Source: Streptomyces griseofuscus
GTDB lineage: Bacteria > Actinomycetota > Actinomycetes > Streptomycetales > Streptomycetaceae
DNA: 64,000 nt
NCBI RefSeq assembly: GCF_014673495.1
Contig: NZ_CP051006.1
Coordinates: 3,906,001-3,970,000 of the forward strand
Direction of reading: 5' to 3'
Shown: positions 27,422-36,837 of the stretch, one piece after another
Layout: every line of letters starts with the position of its first letter
How positions within the stretch are numbered: the stretch's first letter is position 1
Position numbers and translations under genes: made by a program
Notes under the pieces: generated by a model
Database searches by the model: none
What the model saw: the letters and a program-made list of their open reading frames with translations, nothing else
What the model was told of the DNA's origin: nothing

Positions 27422-28437
27422 CGGTCGTTCCCCTCGGTGCCGGTCGGGCCGTCGGTGCCGTCGTTGTCGTCGCTCTCGATGCCGGGTGTGCCGGGCGGGC
27501 CGGGCGTGCCGGGCGTGCCCGGTGCGCCCGCGGCCGTGCCGTCGGCCAGCGCGCCGAGCAGGTCCTCGGCGAGTTCGGGCTTGAGCAGGCCGTGCGCGAG
27601 GGCGCGGTCGGCGGTGGCGCGGGCCATCGCGACATAGCCCGCGACGGCGGCCGGGGCGTGCTTGCGCAGCTCGACGAGGTGCGCGGCGACGGTGCCCGCG
27701 TCCCCGCGCGCGACCGGGCCGGTCAGGGCCGCGTCCCCGGAGCGCAGGGCGTTGTCCAGGGCGGCGCCGAGCAGCGGGCCGAGCATCCGGTCGGGGGCCT
27801 CGACACCGGCCGTGCGCAGCAGTTCCATGGCCTGGGCGACCAGGGTGACCAGGTGGTTGGCGCCGAGCGCGAGGGCCGCGTGGTAGAGCGGGCGGTTCTC
27901 CTCGCTGATCCATTCCGGCTCGCCGCCCATCTCGATCACCAGGGCCTGGGCGGCCAGCCGCAGTTCCTCGGGCGCGGTGACGCCGAAGGAGCAGCCCGCC
28001 AGGCGCTGGACGTCGACGGCGGTGCCGGTGAAGGTCATCGCGGGGTGCAGGGCGAGCGGCAGGGCGCCGGCCCGCAGGGCGGGGTCGAGGACCTTGGCGC
28101 CGTACCGTCCCGAGGTGTGCACGAGCAGCTGCCCCGGCCGGACGGCACCGGTCTCGGCGAGGCCGGTGACCAGGGCGGGCAGCACATCGTCGGGGACGGT
28201 GAGCAGCACCAGGTCGGCGCGCTGGAGGACCTCGGCGGGCGGGACCAGGGGCACGCCCGGAAGGAGGGCCTCGGCGCGCCTGCGGGAGGCGTCGGAGACA
28301 CCGGAGACGGCCACCGGGCGATGCCCGGCGAGCTGGAGGGACGCGGCCAGCGCGGGGCCCACCCGGCCGGCGCCCACGACGCCGACGGTGAGCCGCGCGG
28401 GGCGGTCCTGGTGGTCTTGCTGGTGGACTGTACTCAC
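27418..28437 (-). CDS. Rossmann-fold/DUF2520 oxidoreductase
   Basis: A 339-residue NAD(P)-binding protein. The dinucleotide motif VGVVGAGRVGPALAASL lies at about residues 17-33. The DUF2520 domain shows LPLALHPAMTFTG and a helical C-terminal part with YHAALALGANHLVTL. Overlapping panC suggests a role in pantothenate synthesis, and related proteins have been proposed to replace ketopantoate reductase; the substrate is unproven here. The last 35 residues form a collagen-like GTPGTPGPPGTPG tail, encoded by GC-rich repeats at about 27480-27530. Confidence 0.85.
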   Translation of the reverse strand: MSTVHQQDHQDRPARLTVGVVGAGRVGPALAASLQLAGHRPVAVSGVSDASRRRAEALLPGVPLVPPAEVLQRADLVLLTVPDDVLPALVTGLAETGAVRPGQLLVHTSGRYGAKVLDPALRAGALPLALHPAMTFTGTAVDVQRLAGCSFGVTAPEELRLAAQALVIEMGGEPEWISEENRPLYHAALALGANHLVTLVAQAMELLRTAGVEAPDRMLGPLLGAALDNALRSGDAALTGPVARGDAGTVAAHLVELRKHAPAAVAGYVAMARATADRALAHGLLKPELAEDLLGALADGTAAGAPGTPGTPGPPGTPGIESDDNDGTDGPTGTEGNDR

Positions 28438-28628
28438 GCGACGGCGGCCTTCCCGTTCCAGTCCGCTTCGGGTACCGGACGATGTACCGGACGATTTCTC
28501 GTCATGTTAACGCTATCTCGGTCCGGTGCCGACCGGTTGTCCACAGGCTGTGGGTTTCACCACCCCCGGTGCCGGTGCCGCGGAATTCCCGGTGCCCCGG
28601 GCGGCCCCGGCGCGGCATGATCCCGGGC

Positions 28629-29816
28629 ATGACCGAGACATCTGGGCAGGACACGCACACCACGACCGGGGAGCGCACGGAGCCTACGGCCAGGGAGCGG
28701 TGGGCGGCCGTACGGCGGCGGGGCGCACGCCGGCTGAATCACGCGGCGGCGGGCGACTCGCTCCGCGAACGCCTCGCCGACCTGGCAGAGGCGGGCGCGG
28801 GGGTCTACGACCTGGACGAGCCGACCGACATCTACGGCAACCGGATCGTCGCCGACCTGGAGGAGCGGGTCGCCGCGCTGCTGGGCACCGAGGACGCCGC
28901 GTTCTTCCCGTCGGGCACGATGGCCCAGCAGGTGGCGCTGCGCTGCTGGGCGGGCCGCACCGGAAATCCCGCGGTGGCCCTGCACCCACTCGCCCACCCC
29001 GAGGTGCATGAACGCAACGCCCTCAGCCAGGTCAGCGGGCTGCGGCCGGTGCATGTGGGCAGCGGGATCAGCCAGCCGACGGCGGCGGAGATACGCGGCC
29101 TGGCGGAGCCCTTCGGCACGCTGATGCTCGAACTGCCGCTCCGGGACGCCGGTTTCGTGCTGCCCACCTGGGAGGAGCTGACCGAGCTGGTCGAGGCGGC
29201 GCGGGAGCGGGAGGCGGTGGTACATCTCGACGGCGCGCGCCTGTGGGAGTGCACCGAGCACTTCGGGCGCCCCCTGGCGGAGATCGCGGGCCTGGCCGAC
29301 AGCGTCTACGTGTCGTTCTACAAGTCCCTCGACGGCCTCGGCGGCGCCGCGCTCGCCGGGCCCCGAACGCTGATCGAGGAGGCGCGGACCTGGCGGCACC
29401 GGTACGGCGGGCAGATCTTCCAGCAGTTCCCGACCGCGCTGTCCGCGCTCATCGGCCTGGAGCGGGCGCTGCCCCGGCTGCCCGAGTACGTCCGCCACGC
29501 GCGCGTGGTCGCCGGCGCGCTGCGCGAGGGGTTCGCCGAGGCGGGTCTGCCCTGGGCGCGGGTGCACCCGGAGGTGCCGCACACCCATGAGTTCCAGGTC
29601 TGGCTGCCGTACGCGCCCGAGGTGGTGGCCGAGGCGGCGCTGCGGCAGGCCGAGGAGACCTCGGTGGCCCTCTTCCCGGGCCACTGGTCGGGCGCCGCGG
29701 GCCCCGGCATGGCCTGCACGGAGGTGTCCGTGTGCGCGGCCGGCCTGGAGTGGACGGCGGAGGAGGTGCGGGCCGCCGTACAGGACTTCGTACGACGGCT
29801 GCCGGGGCGGGACTGA
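28629..29816 (+). CDS. Threonine aldolase/beta-eliminating lyase family enzyme
   Basis: A 395-residue PLP enzyme of fold type I. VYDLDEPTDIYGNRIVADLEERVAALLG and AAFFPSGTMAQQVAL are typical of threonine aldolase-like proteins. Histidine HPEVHE and HLDGARLWE are followed by SFYKSLDGLGGAALAGP, where Lys is the expected PLP-binding residue. It probably cleaves beta-hydroxy amino acids or related substrates. ATG 28629 is chosen; ATG 28617 is an alternative. It stands alone, divergent from the cofactor operon. Confidence 0.85.
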   Translation: MTETSGQDTHTTTGERTEPTARERWAAVRRRGARRLNHAAAGDSLRERLADLAEAGAGVYDLDEPTDIYGNRIVADLEERVAALLGTEDAAFFPSGTMAQQVALRCWAGRTGNPAVALHPLAHPEVHERNALSQVSGLRPVHVGSGISQPTAAEIRGLAEPFGTLMLELPLRDAGFVLPTWEELTELVEAAREREAVVHLDGARLWECTEHFGRPLAEIAGLADSVYVSFYKSLDGLGGAALAGPRTLIEEARTWRHRYGGQIFQQFPTALSALIGLERALPRLPEYVRHARVVAGALREGFAEAGLPWARVHPEVPHTHEFQVWLPYAPEVVAEAALRQAEETSVALFPGHWSGAAGPGMACTEVSVCAAGLEWTAEEVRAAVQDFVRRLPGRD

Positions 29817-29859
29817 GGAGGACGGCCCCGGGGGCTGGCCGGTGCCGGGCGTCCGCGGC

Positions 29860-30531
29860 TCAGCGGTGGCCGCCGGCCCGCACCAGGCCGGTCTCGTAGG
29901 CCAGCACCACCACCTGCACCCGGTCCCGCAGCCCCAGCTTGGTGAGGATGCGGCCCACATGGGTCTTCACGGTCGCCTCGGACAGCACCAGCCGGGCCGC
30001 GATCTCCCCGTTGGACAGGCCCTGTGCGACCAGCACCATCACCTCGCGCTCCCGCTCGGTGAGCCGCTCCAGCTCCTTGTGCTTGGGGTCGCGGCTGCCG
30101 GAGGGCAGCATCGGCGCGAACCGGTCCAGCAGCCGGCGCGTGGTGGAGGGCGCCACCACCGCGTCACCGCTGTGCACGGCGCGGATGGCGGCCAGCAGCT
30201 CACCGGGCGGCACGTCCTTGAGCATGAAGCCGGACGCGCCCGCCTTCAGCCCGGAAAAGGCGTACTCGTCCAGGTCGAAGGTGGTCAGGATCAGCACCTT
30301 GGGCGGGTCGGGCTGCTCGCAGATGCGCCGGGTGGCCTCCACGCCGTCGAGCTTGGGCATACGGACGTCCATCAGGACGACGTCGACCTTGGTGGAGCGC
30401 AGCGCCTCCAGGGCCTCGACGCCGTCGCCCGCCTCGGCGACGACCTCCATGTCCGGCTGGGCGGCGAGCACCATTCCGAACCCGGTGCGCAGCAGCACCT
30501 GGTCGTCGACGAGCATCACGCGGATCGTCAT
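29860..30531 (-). CDS. NarL/LuxR-type response regulator
   Basis: A 223-residue regulator. The receiver domain has Asp9/Asp10, phospho-acceptor Asp55 (VVLMDVRMPKLDG) and Lys in GFMLKDVPP. The C-terminal LuxR HTH is LTEREREVMVLVAQGLSNGEIAARL, with EATVKTHVGRILTKLG. It follows its kinase by 31 bases on the same strand. The target genes are not apparent from the neighbours. Confidence 0.95.
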   Translation of the reverse strand: MTIRVMLVDDQVLLRTGFGMVLAAQPDMEVVAEAGDGVEALEALRSTKVDVVLMDVRMPKLDGVEATRRICEQPDPPKVLILTTFDLDEYAFSGLKAGASGFMLKDVPPGELLAAIRAVHSGDAVVAPSTTRRLLDRFAPMLPSGSRDPKHKELERLTEREREVMVLVAQGLSNGEIAARLVLSEATVKTHVGRILTKLGLRDRVQVVVLAYETGLVRAGGHR

Positions 30532-30562
30532 CGGGGTCCTTCTTCCATCCGTCTTCGGTGAC

Positions 30563-31768
30563 TCAGTGCGCCGGTTTGAGCGGCAGAAGGGCGCTGATAC
30601 GGAACCCTCCGCCGGGACGCGGCCCGGCGTCCAGGGTGCCGCCGACCATGCCGACGCGCTCGCGCATCCCGATCAGGCCGTGCCCCCGGCCGTCGGCGCC
30701 GCCCTCCTCGTACAGCTCCTGCGGGGCGCCCTTGCCGTCGTCCTCCACGAGCAGGCCCAGACCGTCGTCGAAGTAGACCAGACGCACGCTCGCGCCCGTG
30801 TTCGGACCGCCGTGCTTGCGGGTGTTGGTGAGCGCCTCCTGCACGATCCGGTACGCGGTCAGCTCCACCCCGCTGGGCAGCGGGCGCGGGGTGCCCTCCA
30901 CCTTGAAGTCGACGGGGAGGCCGGAGCGGCGGCACTGCTCGACCAGCTCGTCGATCTGCTCGACGTCGGGCTGCGGGACGTACTCCCCGCTCTCCTGGTG
31001 CTCACCGGTGCGCAGCACGCCCAGCAGGCGGCGCATCTCGGCGAGGGCCTGGCGGCCGGTCGAGGAGATCGTCTCCAGGGCCTTCCTCGCCTGGTCGGGG
31101 GCGGCGTCCAGGACGTAGGCGGCGCCGTCGGCCTGTACCACCATCACGGACACGTTGTGCGCGACGACGTCGTGCAGCTCCCGGGCGATCCGGGCGCGCT
31201 CGGCGGCGACCGCGACCTTCGACTGCGCCTCGCGCTCCTTCTCCAGGCGGGCCGCGCGCTCCTCCAGCTGGGCGAAGTAGGCGCGCCGGGTGCGCATGGA
31301 GTCGCCGAGCACCCAGGCGAGCGCGAACGGCACGGTCTGGAAGACCACGATGGCGACCCGCCCGAGGAAACTGGAGTGCTCCGCGGGCCAGCGCAGCTGC
31401 GCCATGGGCGCGGCGCAGAAACTGGCGACCAGGGCGAGCCGGGAGGCCCAGCGCGTGCCCATCGTGGCGACCGTGTAGGCGATCGCCAGCAGGGCGAAGT
31501 CGGCGACGGTCGTCTCCACGTCCAGCACCAGCTGGGCGAGGCCGGTGGCGAGCGCGAGCAGCAGCATCGGCTCCGGGAACCGGCGGCGCAGCGCGACGAC
31601 GACGCACAGGACGGCGGAGACCACGATCGCCGCGGCGAACGAACCCCGGTGGGCGGGCGTCCCCTGAAGGTTGGCCTCGCTCAGCACCGACAGCCCGAAC
31701 AGGACGACGGCCCAGAAGGAGTCGACCCCGGTCGGGTGGCGGCGGAGGAAGTCGTAGAGGCGCTGCAC
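30563..31768 (-). CDS. Sensor histidine kinase (HisKA_3/NarX type)
   Basis: A 401-residue kinase paired with the regulator at 29860. Roughly four to six membrane segments occupy the first 150 residues with almost no extracellular domain, suggesting sensing within the membrane. The HisKA_3 phosphorylation site is ERARIARELHDVVAHNVSVM (His near 200). The ATPase has EALTNTRKHGG and GHGLIGMRERV. Such kinases in Streptomyces often respond to membrane stress or antibiotics; the stimulus here is unknown. Confidence 0.93.
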   Translation of the reverse strand: MQRLYDFLRRHPTGVDSFWAVVLFGLSVLSEANLQGTPAHRGSFAAAIVVSAVLCVVVALRRRFPEPMLLLALATGLAQLVLDVETTVADFALLAIAYTVATMGTRWASRLALVASFCAAPMAQLRWPAEHSSFLGRVAIVVFQTVPFALAWVLGDSMRTRRAYFAQLEERAARLEKEREAQSKVAVAAERARIARELHDVVAHNVSVMVVQADGAAYVLDAAPDQARKALETISSTGRQALAEMRRLLGVLRTGEHQESGEYVPQPDVEQIDELVEQCRRSGLPVDFKVEGTPRPLPSGVELTAYRIVQEALTNTRKHGGPNTGASVRLVYFDDGLGLLVEDDGKGAPQELYEEGGADGRGHGLIGMRERVGMVGGTLDAGPRPGGGFRISALLPLKPAH

Positions 31769-31886
31769 GTAACCCAGAGTAGGGAAACGGAATGCCCGAC
31801 CGGGTCAACCGGAGGGCCGATCCGGGCCCGGCGGACGTACTCCCCAAGGTGGAGGAGATGATCATCTGTGGGCCTACCCTGGTGCC

Positions 31887-32912
31887 GTGACGCAGGAGAC
31901 GCGGGGGCAGCGGCGGGACACCCCCGAAAGCCCGCGCGGCTGGCGGGCGGCAGCCCAGGAGGCCCTGTACGGCCCCGCCGGCTTCTACCGGCGCCCGGAG
32001 GGGCCCGGAGGGCACTTCCGGACGTCCGTGCACGCCTCACGGCTCTTCTCGGGGGCCGTGGCGGAGCTGCTCCGGCGGGTCGACGCGGCGCTGGGACGGC
32101 CCGCCGCGCTGGACTTCGTGGACATGGCCGCCGGGCGGGGCGAACTGGTCACCGGTGTGCTCGCCGCCCTGCCGCGGGAGGTGGCGGCGCGCGTGCGGCC
32201 GTACGCCGTGGAGATCGCCGACCGCCCCGACGGCCTGGACGAACGAGTTGTCTGGCGCGGCGAGCCCCCGGCGGAGATCACCGGGCTGCTGTTCGCCAAC
32301 GAGTGGCTGGACAACGTGCCCGTGGACGTGGCCGAGACGGACCCGGCGGGTGTGCCCCGGTACGTGCTCGTCGGCGACGACGGCAGCGAGCGCCTCGGCG
32401 ACCCGGTGGCCGGCGCGGACGCGGACTGGCTGGCGCGCTGGTGGCCGCTGGGCGGCGGGGAGGGGGCGCGGGCGGAGATCGGGCTGCCCCGCGACCGGGC
32501 GTGGGCGGCGGTCGCGGGCCGGGTGACGCGCGGGCTCGCGGTGGCCGTGGACTACGCCCACACCGCCGACTCGCGCCCTCCGTTCGGCACTCTCACCGGC
32601 TTCCGCGCGGGCCGCGAGACGATCCCCGTACCGGACGGGACCTGCGATCTCACGGCCCATGTCGCCCTGGACGCGTGCGCGGCGGCGGACGGGCGCCCGG
32701 CCCCCGCGCGCCTGCTGACCCAACGCGCCGCTCTGGGCGCCCTCGGCGTCACCGGCACGCGCCCCCCGCTGGCGCTCGCCTCCACCGACCCCTCCGCCTA
32801 TGTGCGCGCCCTCGCGAGCGCCGGAGAGGCCGCCGAACTCACCGCCCGGGGCGGCCTCGGCGACTTCGGCTGGCTGCTCCGGACGGTGGACATCGCGGAC
32901 CCGCTGACCTGA
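31887..32912 (+). CDS. MidA/NDUFAF7-family methyltransferase
   Basis: A 341-residue SAM-dependent methyltransferase of the MidA (DUF185) family. Visible motifs: YGPAGFYRRPEGPGGHFRTS at the N terminus, LDFVDMAAGRGELVTGVLA (SAM binding, D/E-x-G-x-G variant), LLFANEWLDNVPV and AVDYAHTADSRPPFGTL. In mitochondria the homologue NDUFAF7 dimethylates an arginine of NDUFS2, the counterpart of NuoD. The tail-to-tail neighbour here is a nuoD gene, so a protein-arginine methyltransferase acting on it is an attractive inference. Confidence 0.88.
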   Translation: MTQETRGQRRDTPESPRGWRAAAQEALYGPAGFYRRPEGPGGHFRTSVHASRLFSGAVAELLRRVDAALGRPAALDFVDMAAGRGELVTGVLAALPREVAARVRPYAVEIADRPDGLDERVVWRGEPPAEITGLLFANEWLDNVPVDVAETDPAGVPRYVLVGDDGSERLGDPVAGADADWLARWWPLGGGEGARAEIGLPRDRAWAAVAGRVTRGLAVAVDYAHTADSRPPFGTLTGFRAGRETIPVPDGTCDLTAHVALDACAAADGRPAPARLLTQRAALGALGVTGTRPPLALASTDPSAYVRALASAGEAAELTARGGLGDFGWLLRTVDIADPLT

Positions 32913-32936
32913 GCCGGCCTGCCGACCGGGCCGGGC

Positions 32937-34088
32937 CTACTTGTCGATGTCGCCGACCACGAAGAACATCGAGCCCAGGATCGCCACCATGTCCGCGACC
33001 AGCGTCCCGGGCAGCAGCTCGGTCAGTGCCTGGATGTTGTTGTACGACGCCGAGCGCAGCTTGAGCCGGTACGGGGTCTTCTCGCCCTTGCTCACCAGGT
33101 AGTACCCGTTGATCCCGAGCGGGTTCTCGGTCCAGGCGTACGTATGGCCCTCGGGCGCCTTCAGCACCTTCGGCAGCCGCTGGTTGATCGGTCCGGGCGC
33201 CAGCTGGGCGATCCGGTCCAGGCAGGCGTCCGCGAGGTCCAGCGCGTTGTGCGTCTGCGCCAGCAGCACCTCGAAGCGGGCCAGGCAGTCGCCCTCGCTG
33301 CGGGTGACGACCTTCAGCGTGTCCTGGAGCTCGCCGTACGCAAGATAGGGCTCGTCGCGGCGCAGGTCGAAGTTCACGCCCGAGCCGCGCGCGATGGGCC
33401 CGCTCACTCCGTAGGCGTGCACCGCCTCGGGAGCGAGCGCGCCGACCCCGCGCGTGCGCCCCCGGAAGATCTCGTTGCCGAGCACCAGGTCGTCGAAGAC
33501 GTCCATGCGCGAGCGCACCGCCGCGACGGCCGCCCGGGCGCGGGTCGTCCACCCGGCGGGCAGGTCCTCCTTGAGGCCGCCGACGCGGTTGAACATGTAG
33601 TGCATGCGCCCGCCGGAGACCTCCTCCATGACGTTCTGGAGCACCTCGCGCTCGCGGAACGCGTAGAACACCGGGGTGATCCCGCCCAGTTCCAGCGGGT
33701 AGGAGCCGAGGAACATCAGGTGGTTGAGCACCCGGTTCAGCTCGGCGAGCAGGGTGCGCGTCCACACCGCGCGCTCGGGCACCTCCATGCCGAGCATCCG
33801 CTCCACGGCGAGGACCACGCCCAGCTCGTTCGAGAACGCCGACAGCCAGTCATGGCGGTTGGCCAGCATGACGATCTGCCGGTAGTCCCGCGCCTCGAAG
33901 AGTTTCTCGGCGCCGCGGTGCATATAGCCGATCACCGGCTCGGCCCGCACGATGCGCTCGCCGTCCAGCACCAGCTTGAGCCGCAGCACGCCGTGCGTGG
34001 ACGGGTGCTGGGGCCCGATGTTGAGCACCATGTCGGTGCTCTCCGCGGCACCGCCGATCCCGACCGTGGTCTGCGTCGTAGGACTCAT
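32937..34088 (-). CDS. nuoD2: Orphan NADH-quinone oxidoreductase subunit D-like protein
   Basis: A 383-residue protein of the 49-kDa complex I subunit family, apart from any nuo operon. VLNIGPQHPSTHGVLRLKLVLDG, GYMHRGAEKLFE and NRHDWLSAFSNELGVVLAVE match NuoD. The arginine of MHRGAEK, the likely methylation site by analogy to NDUFS2, is retained. The C-terminal DIVAILGSMFFVVGDIDK is the normal end. ATG 34088 is used; an upstream ATG adds ten unlikely residues. It may replace or accompany the main NuoD. Confidence 0.92.
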   Translation of the reverse strand: MSPTTQTTVGIGGAAESTDMVLNIGPQHPSTHGVLRLKLVLDGERIVRAEPVIGYMHRGAEKLFEARDYRQIVMLANRHDWLSAFSNELGVVLAVERMLGMEVPERAVWTRTLLAELNRVLNHLMFLGSYPLELGGITPVFYAFREREVLQNVMEEVSGGRMHYMFNRVGGLKEDLPAGWTTRARAAVAAVRSRMDVFDDLVLGNEIFRGRTRGVGALAPEAVHAYGVSGPIARGSGVNFDLRRDEPYLAYGELQDTLKVVTRSEGDCLARFEVLLAQTHNALDLADACLDRIAQLAPGPINQRLPKVLKAPEGHTYAWTENPLGINGYYLVSKGEKTPYRLKLRSASYNNIQALTELLPGTLVADMVAILGSMFFVVGDIDK

Positions 34089-34119
34089 GCCCCCAGTTTC
34101 CCCCATGCCGGGACGCACG

Positions 34120-34153
34120 AGGGCCCGGCTCCCCAGAGCGGGAACCGGGCCCT
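34120..34153 (-). terminator. Hairpin terminator after the coiled-coil membrane protein gene
   Basis: AGGGCCCGG (34120-34128) pairs with CCGGGCCCT (34145-34153), and the stem extends inward with one wobble. It lies 18 bases beyond the stop of the leftward gene at 34171. Confidence 0.75.
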
Positions 34154-34170
34154 GCGCAGGACGTGCGCCG

Positions 34171-35616
34171 TCAGGAGGCCGCGCTGCGCAGCCCCTGGAT
34201 GTCGATCACCTCGGTCTCGTCGTGCGCCGTCAGGTCGATGACCTGGCCGACACCGCGCGCGCTCTCGTCGGCGGGCTTGAACTCCGCCTCCGCCTCGGCC
34301 TTGTGCACGGCCAGCGCCTCCTGGCCGACGACATCGGCCAGGTCCTCGTTCTGCACGGCGTCCAGCGCGGCCTTCGGTGTCGCCTTCTGCGTGCCGAAGA
34401 AGTCGAAACCACCTTCGGTCAGCGGGCGCCGCACCGGCGACGCCGGTACGACGGCCACGGCGGTCGGCACGGTGAAGTGCCCGGCGGAGGTCCGGCCCAT
34501 GGGGGCGTCGGAGGCGGCGGAGGCCACGGGGAGTTCGGGGGCTCCGGGTGCCTCAGCGGTCTCGGCGGCCTTCGGGGTCCCGGTGGTCTCCGGCGCGGCG
34601 GGCTCGGCGGCCGTCGCGTGCCCGTCGGCCGTCAGCGGCCGGTCCTGCGCCGCCGCTTCACCGGCCGGCAGATCCTGCACGCCCTCGGCGCTCCCGAAGC
34701 TCTCGGCACCCGAGGCGCCCTCGGCGGCCGGCGCGTCCTCGCCTTCCGGCACGGGCTCGGCCTCGGCCCCGGGTGCCGTCTCGGCCCGGACCTCGTCCCG
34801 CCCGGCTATGTCTCCCTCGGCGCCGTCCCCTTTGGCACCGGCCTCGTCCTCGCCCACGGTCCCAGACGCGGACCCGGCCTCGGGCTCCGACGCGGAAGCG
34901 GACTCGGTGGCGGGGGCGGAGACAGTGGCGGTCTTCGCGCGCTCGGCGCCCCCCACCGAATCCCGCTCGAACGCCGCGAGTGCCCGAAGCGCCTGCCCGT
35001 ACAGCTTGGCGCCCTCGGCCGAGAAGACGTCGTACGCCTTCTCCGCCTCCTCGCCGTCGGCGGTGTCCGGCTCGGCGCTCCGCGCGGGCGGCAGCGCCGG
35101 GGAAGCCGCGCGGGACGGCAGCGAGGGCGCCGTACGCCCGGCCGGCTCCAGCGCGGGCGCGCCCGACTCGATCTCCAGCAGGCGGCGCCCCTCCAGGGCG
35201 CTGGCGCGCTCGGTCTCCGCGGTGGCGTAGCGGCGCAGCAGGGCGGCGTGCTCATTGCGCAGGCCCGCCAGTTCGGCGCGCTTGGCACGCAGCCGCTGCT
35301 CCAGCTTGCCGCGCAGTTCGCGCGACTCCTCCAGGTCGGTCTCCAGCTCGGCGACCCGTTCCTCGAAGCGCCATTCGTCGCCGGCCCGGGCGCGGGTGAG
35401 GTCGGCGACCTGTTTGCCCGCGTGGATGTCCCAGCGGCGCATCACGAACGCACCGGCGAGGGCGGTCGCCGCGGCGGCCCCGGCCAGCACGCGCAGGACC
35501 GCGGCCTCGGAGAACACCCAGGGACCCAGCGCGCACACGACGGAGACGCCGGCGATCGCGGAGGGAGGCAACAGCCGGTGCAGAGGCGGGGAATGGCGAT
35601 GGCGTCCACGTGGCAT
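34171..35616 (-). CDS. Membrane-anchored coiled-coil protein with acidic tail
   Basis: A 481-residue protein of unknown function. Two hydrophobic helices near residues 12-55 (LLPPSAIAGVSVVCALGPWV, AAVLRVLAGAAAATALAGAF) precede a coiled coil at about 75-140 (VAELETDLEESRELRGKLEQ, RAKRAELAGLRNEHAALLRR). About 250 residues of Ala/Glu/Pro-rich disorder follow. A short conserved end (GGFDFFGTQKATPKAALDAV, IDLTAHDETEVIDIQGLR) looks like a binding motif. The plan resembles Streptomyces cell-wall or cytoskeletal membrane proteins; the role is not established. Confidence 0.85.
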   Translation of the reverse strand: MPRGRHRHSPPLHRLLPPSAIAGVSVVCALGPWVFSEAAVLRVLAGAAAATALAGAFVMRRWDIHAGKQVADLTRARAGDEWRFEERVAELETDLEESRELRGKLEQRLRAKRAELAGLRNEHAALLRRYATAETERASALEGRRLLEIESGAPALEPAGRTAPSLPSRAASPALPPARSAEPDTADGEEAEKAYDVFSAEGAKLYGQALRALAAFERDSVGGAERAKTATVSAPATESASASEPEAGSASGTVGEDEAGAKGDGAEGDIAGRDEVRAETAPGAEAEPVPEGEDAPAAEGASGAESFGSAEGVQDLPAGEAAAQDRPLTADGHATAAEPAAPETTGTPKAAETAEAPGAPELPVASAASDAPMGRTSAGHFTVPTAVAVVPASPVRRPLTEGGFDFFGTQKATPKAALDAVQNEDLADVVGQEALAVHKAEAEAEFKPADESARGVGQVIDLTAHDETEVIDIQGLRSAAS

Positions 35617-35712
35617 GGCCAGAAACTTACCGCGCGTAGGCGAACGATGGGCGCCCGCCCCGCAAAAACACGGCCATACCGAGCGCTTCACAGGGCGTCA
35701 GGATCGAAACGC

Positions 35713-36837
35713 TCAGTGCGAGACAAGCCGGGCACTGAGCCACTGGAGCGCCGCCGGGATCTCCCGGCGCCAGGTGTTGAAGTTGTGGCCGCCGCTCGGG
35801 AGGATGATCGAAGAAACCCTGGTCACGTTCGTGTCCTGGACGTTCTTGATGAACCGAAGCGTGTCCTTGTAGTTGTGCTCACCGATTTTGCTGCTGGTGA
35901 CGAGCAGTGACGTTTCCGGGGCCGACTGGTGCTTGAGCATCCAGAAGAGGTTGGCACGATCGCGCAGGTTCTTGTCCCCGTGGAACAGGTCACCGGTGGT
36001 CGCGTCGATCGGCGCCTTGTAGTACGGCGACAGGCCCACGGCGGCGCCGTACGCCTTCGGGTGGTGCATGGCGATCTTCAGCGCGCAGTACCCGCCGGTC
36101 GAGTCGCCGATGATGCCCCAGCTCGCGGGCGTGGCGTCCACCCGATAGCGGCTCATCACCGACTCGCGCAGGTCCTTGGCGAAGAACGTCTCCGTCTTCG
36201 GGCCCCCGGGCACGTCCACGCACTCGGTGTCCCGCGGCGGCGCCACGGACGGGCGCAGCATCACCAGGATCATCGGCTGCATCTTGCCGTCCTTGGTGAG
36301 GCGTTGTGCCGTGCTCGGGTAGTCCAGCTTGTCCACCAGCGCCTGCGCGGTGCCGGGGTAGCCGGTCAGCACGACCGAGACCGGGAACTTGCGGTTGCGC
36401 TCGCCCGCCTGGAAGTACTCCGGCGGCAGGTACACGAACGCGGGCGCCGCGATCTTCGTCGTACGGCCCAGGATGTCGATCTTCTGCACCTGCCCGGCCA
36501 CCTGCGGCACCCCGCTGCTGACCCCCGGCACCCGGGAGGCGGAGACCACCCGGATCGGGCTGGCGGCGCCGTCCGCTATGTGGTCGACGACCACGCCCTG
36601 GCCGTCCTCCTGCCCGAACAGGTCCGCCCAGGTCGCGTAGAAGCCGAAGGCCTGGTTGGCGGCGAGGCCCACCGAGGCGAACACCGCGACCTGGGTGGCG
36701 AGCAGCAGCCCGACCCGCCCGCTGACGGCCCGCCAGTGCTGCCGGGCGAGGCGTGGCCATAGCCACACCGTGCCCGCGAACAGCACCACGGCGAACATGA
36801 TCGCCAGCAGCAGCACCTTGTTGCTCGTGAGACCCAT
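35713..36837 (-). CDS. Membrane-anchored esterase (antigen-85/mycolyltransferase-like fold)
   Basis: A 374-residue alpha/beta hydrolase of the esterase D/Ag85 superfamily. The N terminus has two membrane helices (KVLLLAIMFAVVLFAGTVWLW and GLLLATQVAVFASVGLAANQ), so the catalytic domain lies outside. The nucleophile elbow reads GIIGDSTGGYCALKIA (Ser in GDSTGG). A Glu/Asp is expected around GEHNYKDT, and the catalytic His in LPSGGHNFNTW. It likely cleaves or transfers acyl esters at the envelope. It is divergent from the lysyl-PG synthase-like gene, which also concerns the envelope. Confidence 0.88.
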   Translation of the reverse strand: MGLTSNKVLLLAIMFAVVLFAGTVWLWPRLARQHWRAVSGRVGLLLATQVAVFASVGLAANQAFGFYATWADLFGQEDGQGVVVDHIADGAASPIRVVSASRVPGVSSGVPQVAGQVQKIDILGRTTKIAAPAFVYLPPEYFQAGERNRKFPVSVVLTGYPGTAQALVDKLDYPSTAQRLTKDGKMQPMILVMLRPSVAPPRDTECVDVPGGPKTETFFAKDLRESVMSRYRVDATPASWGIIGDSTGGYCALKIAMHHPKAYGAAVGLSPYYKAPIDATTGDLFHGDKNLRDRANLFWMLKHQSAPETSLLVTSSKIGEHNYKDTLRFIKNVQDTNVTRVSSIILPSGGHNFNTWRREIPAALQWLSARLVSH

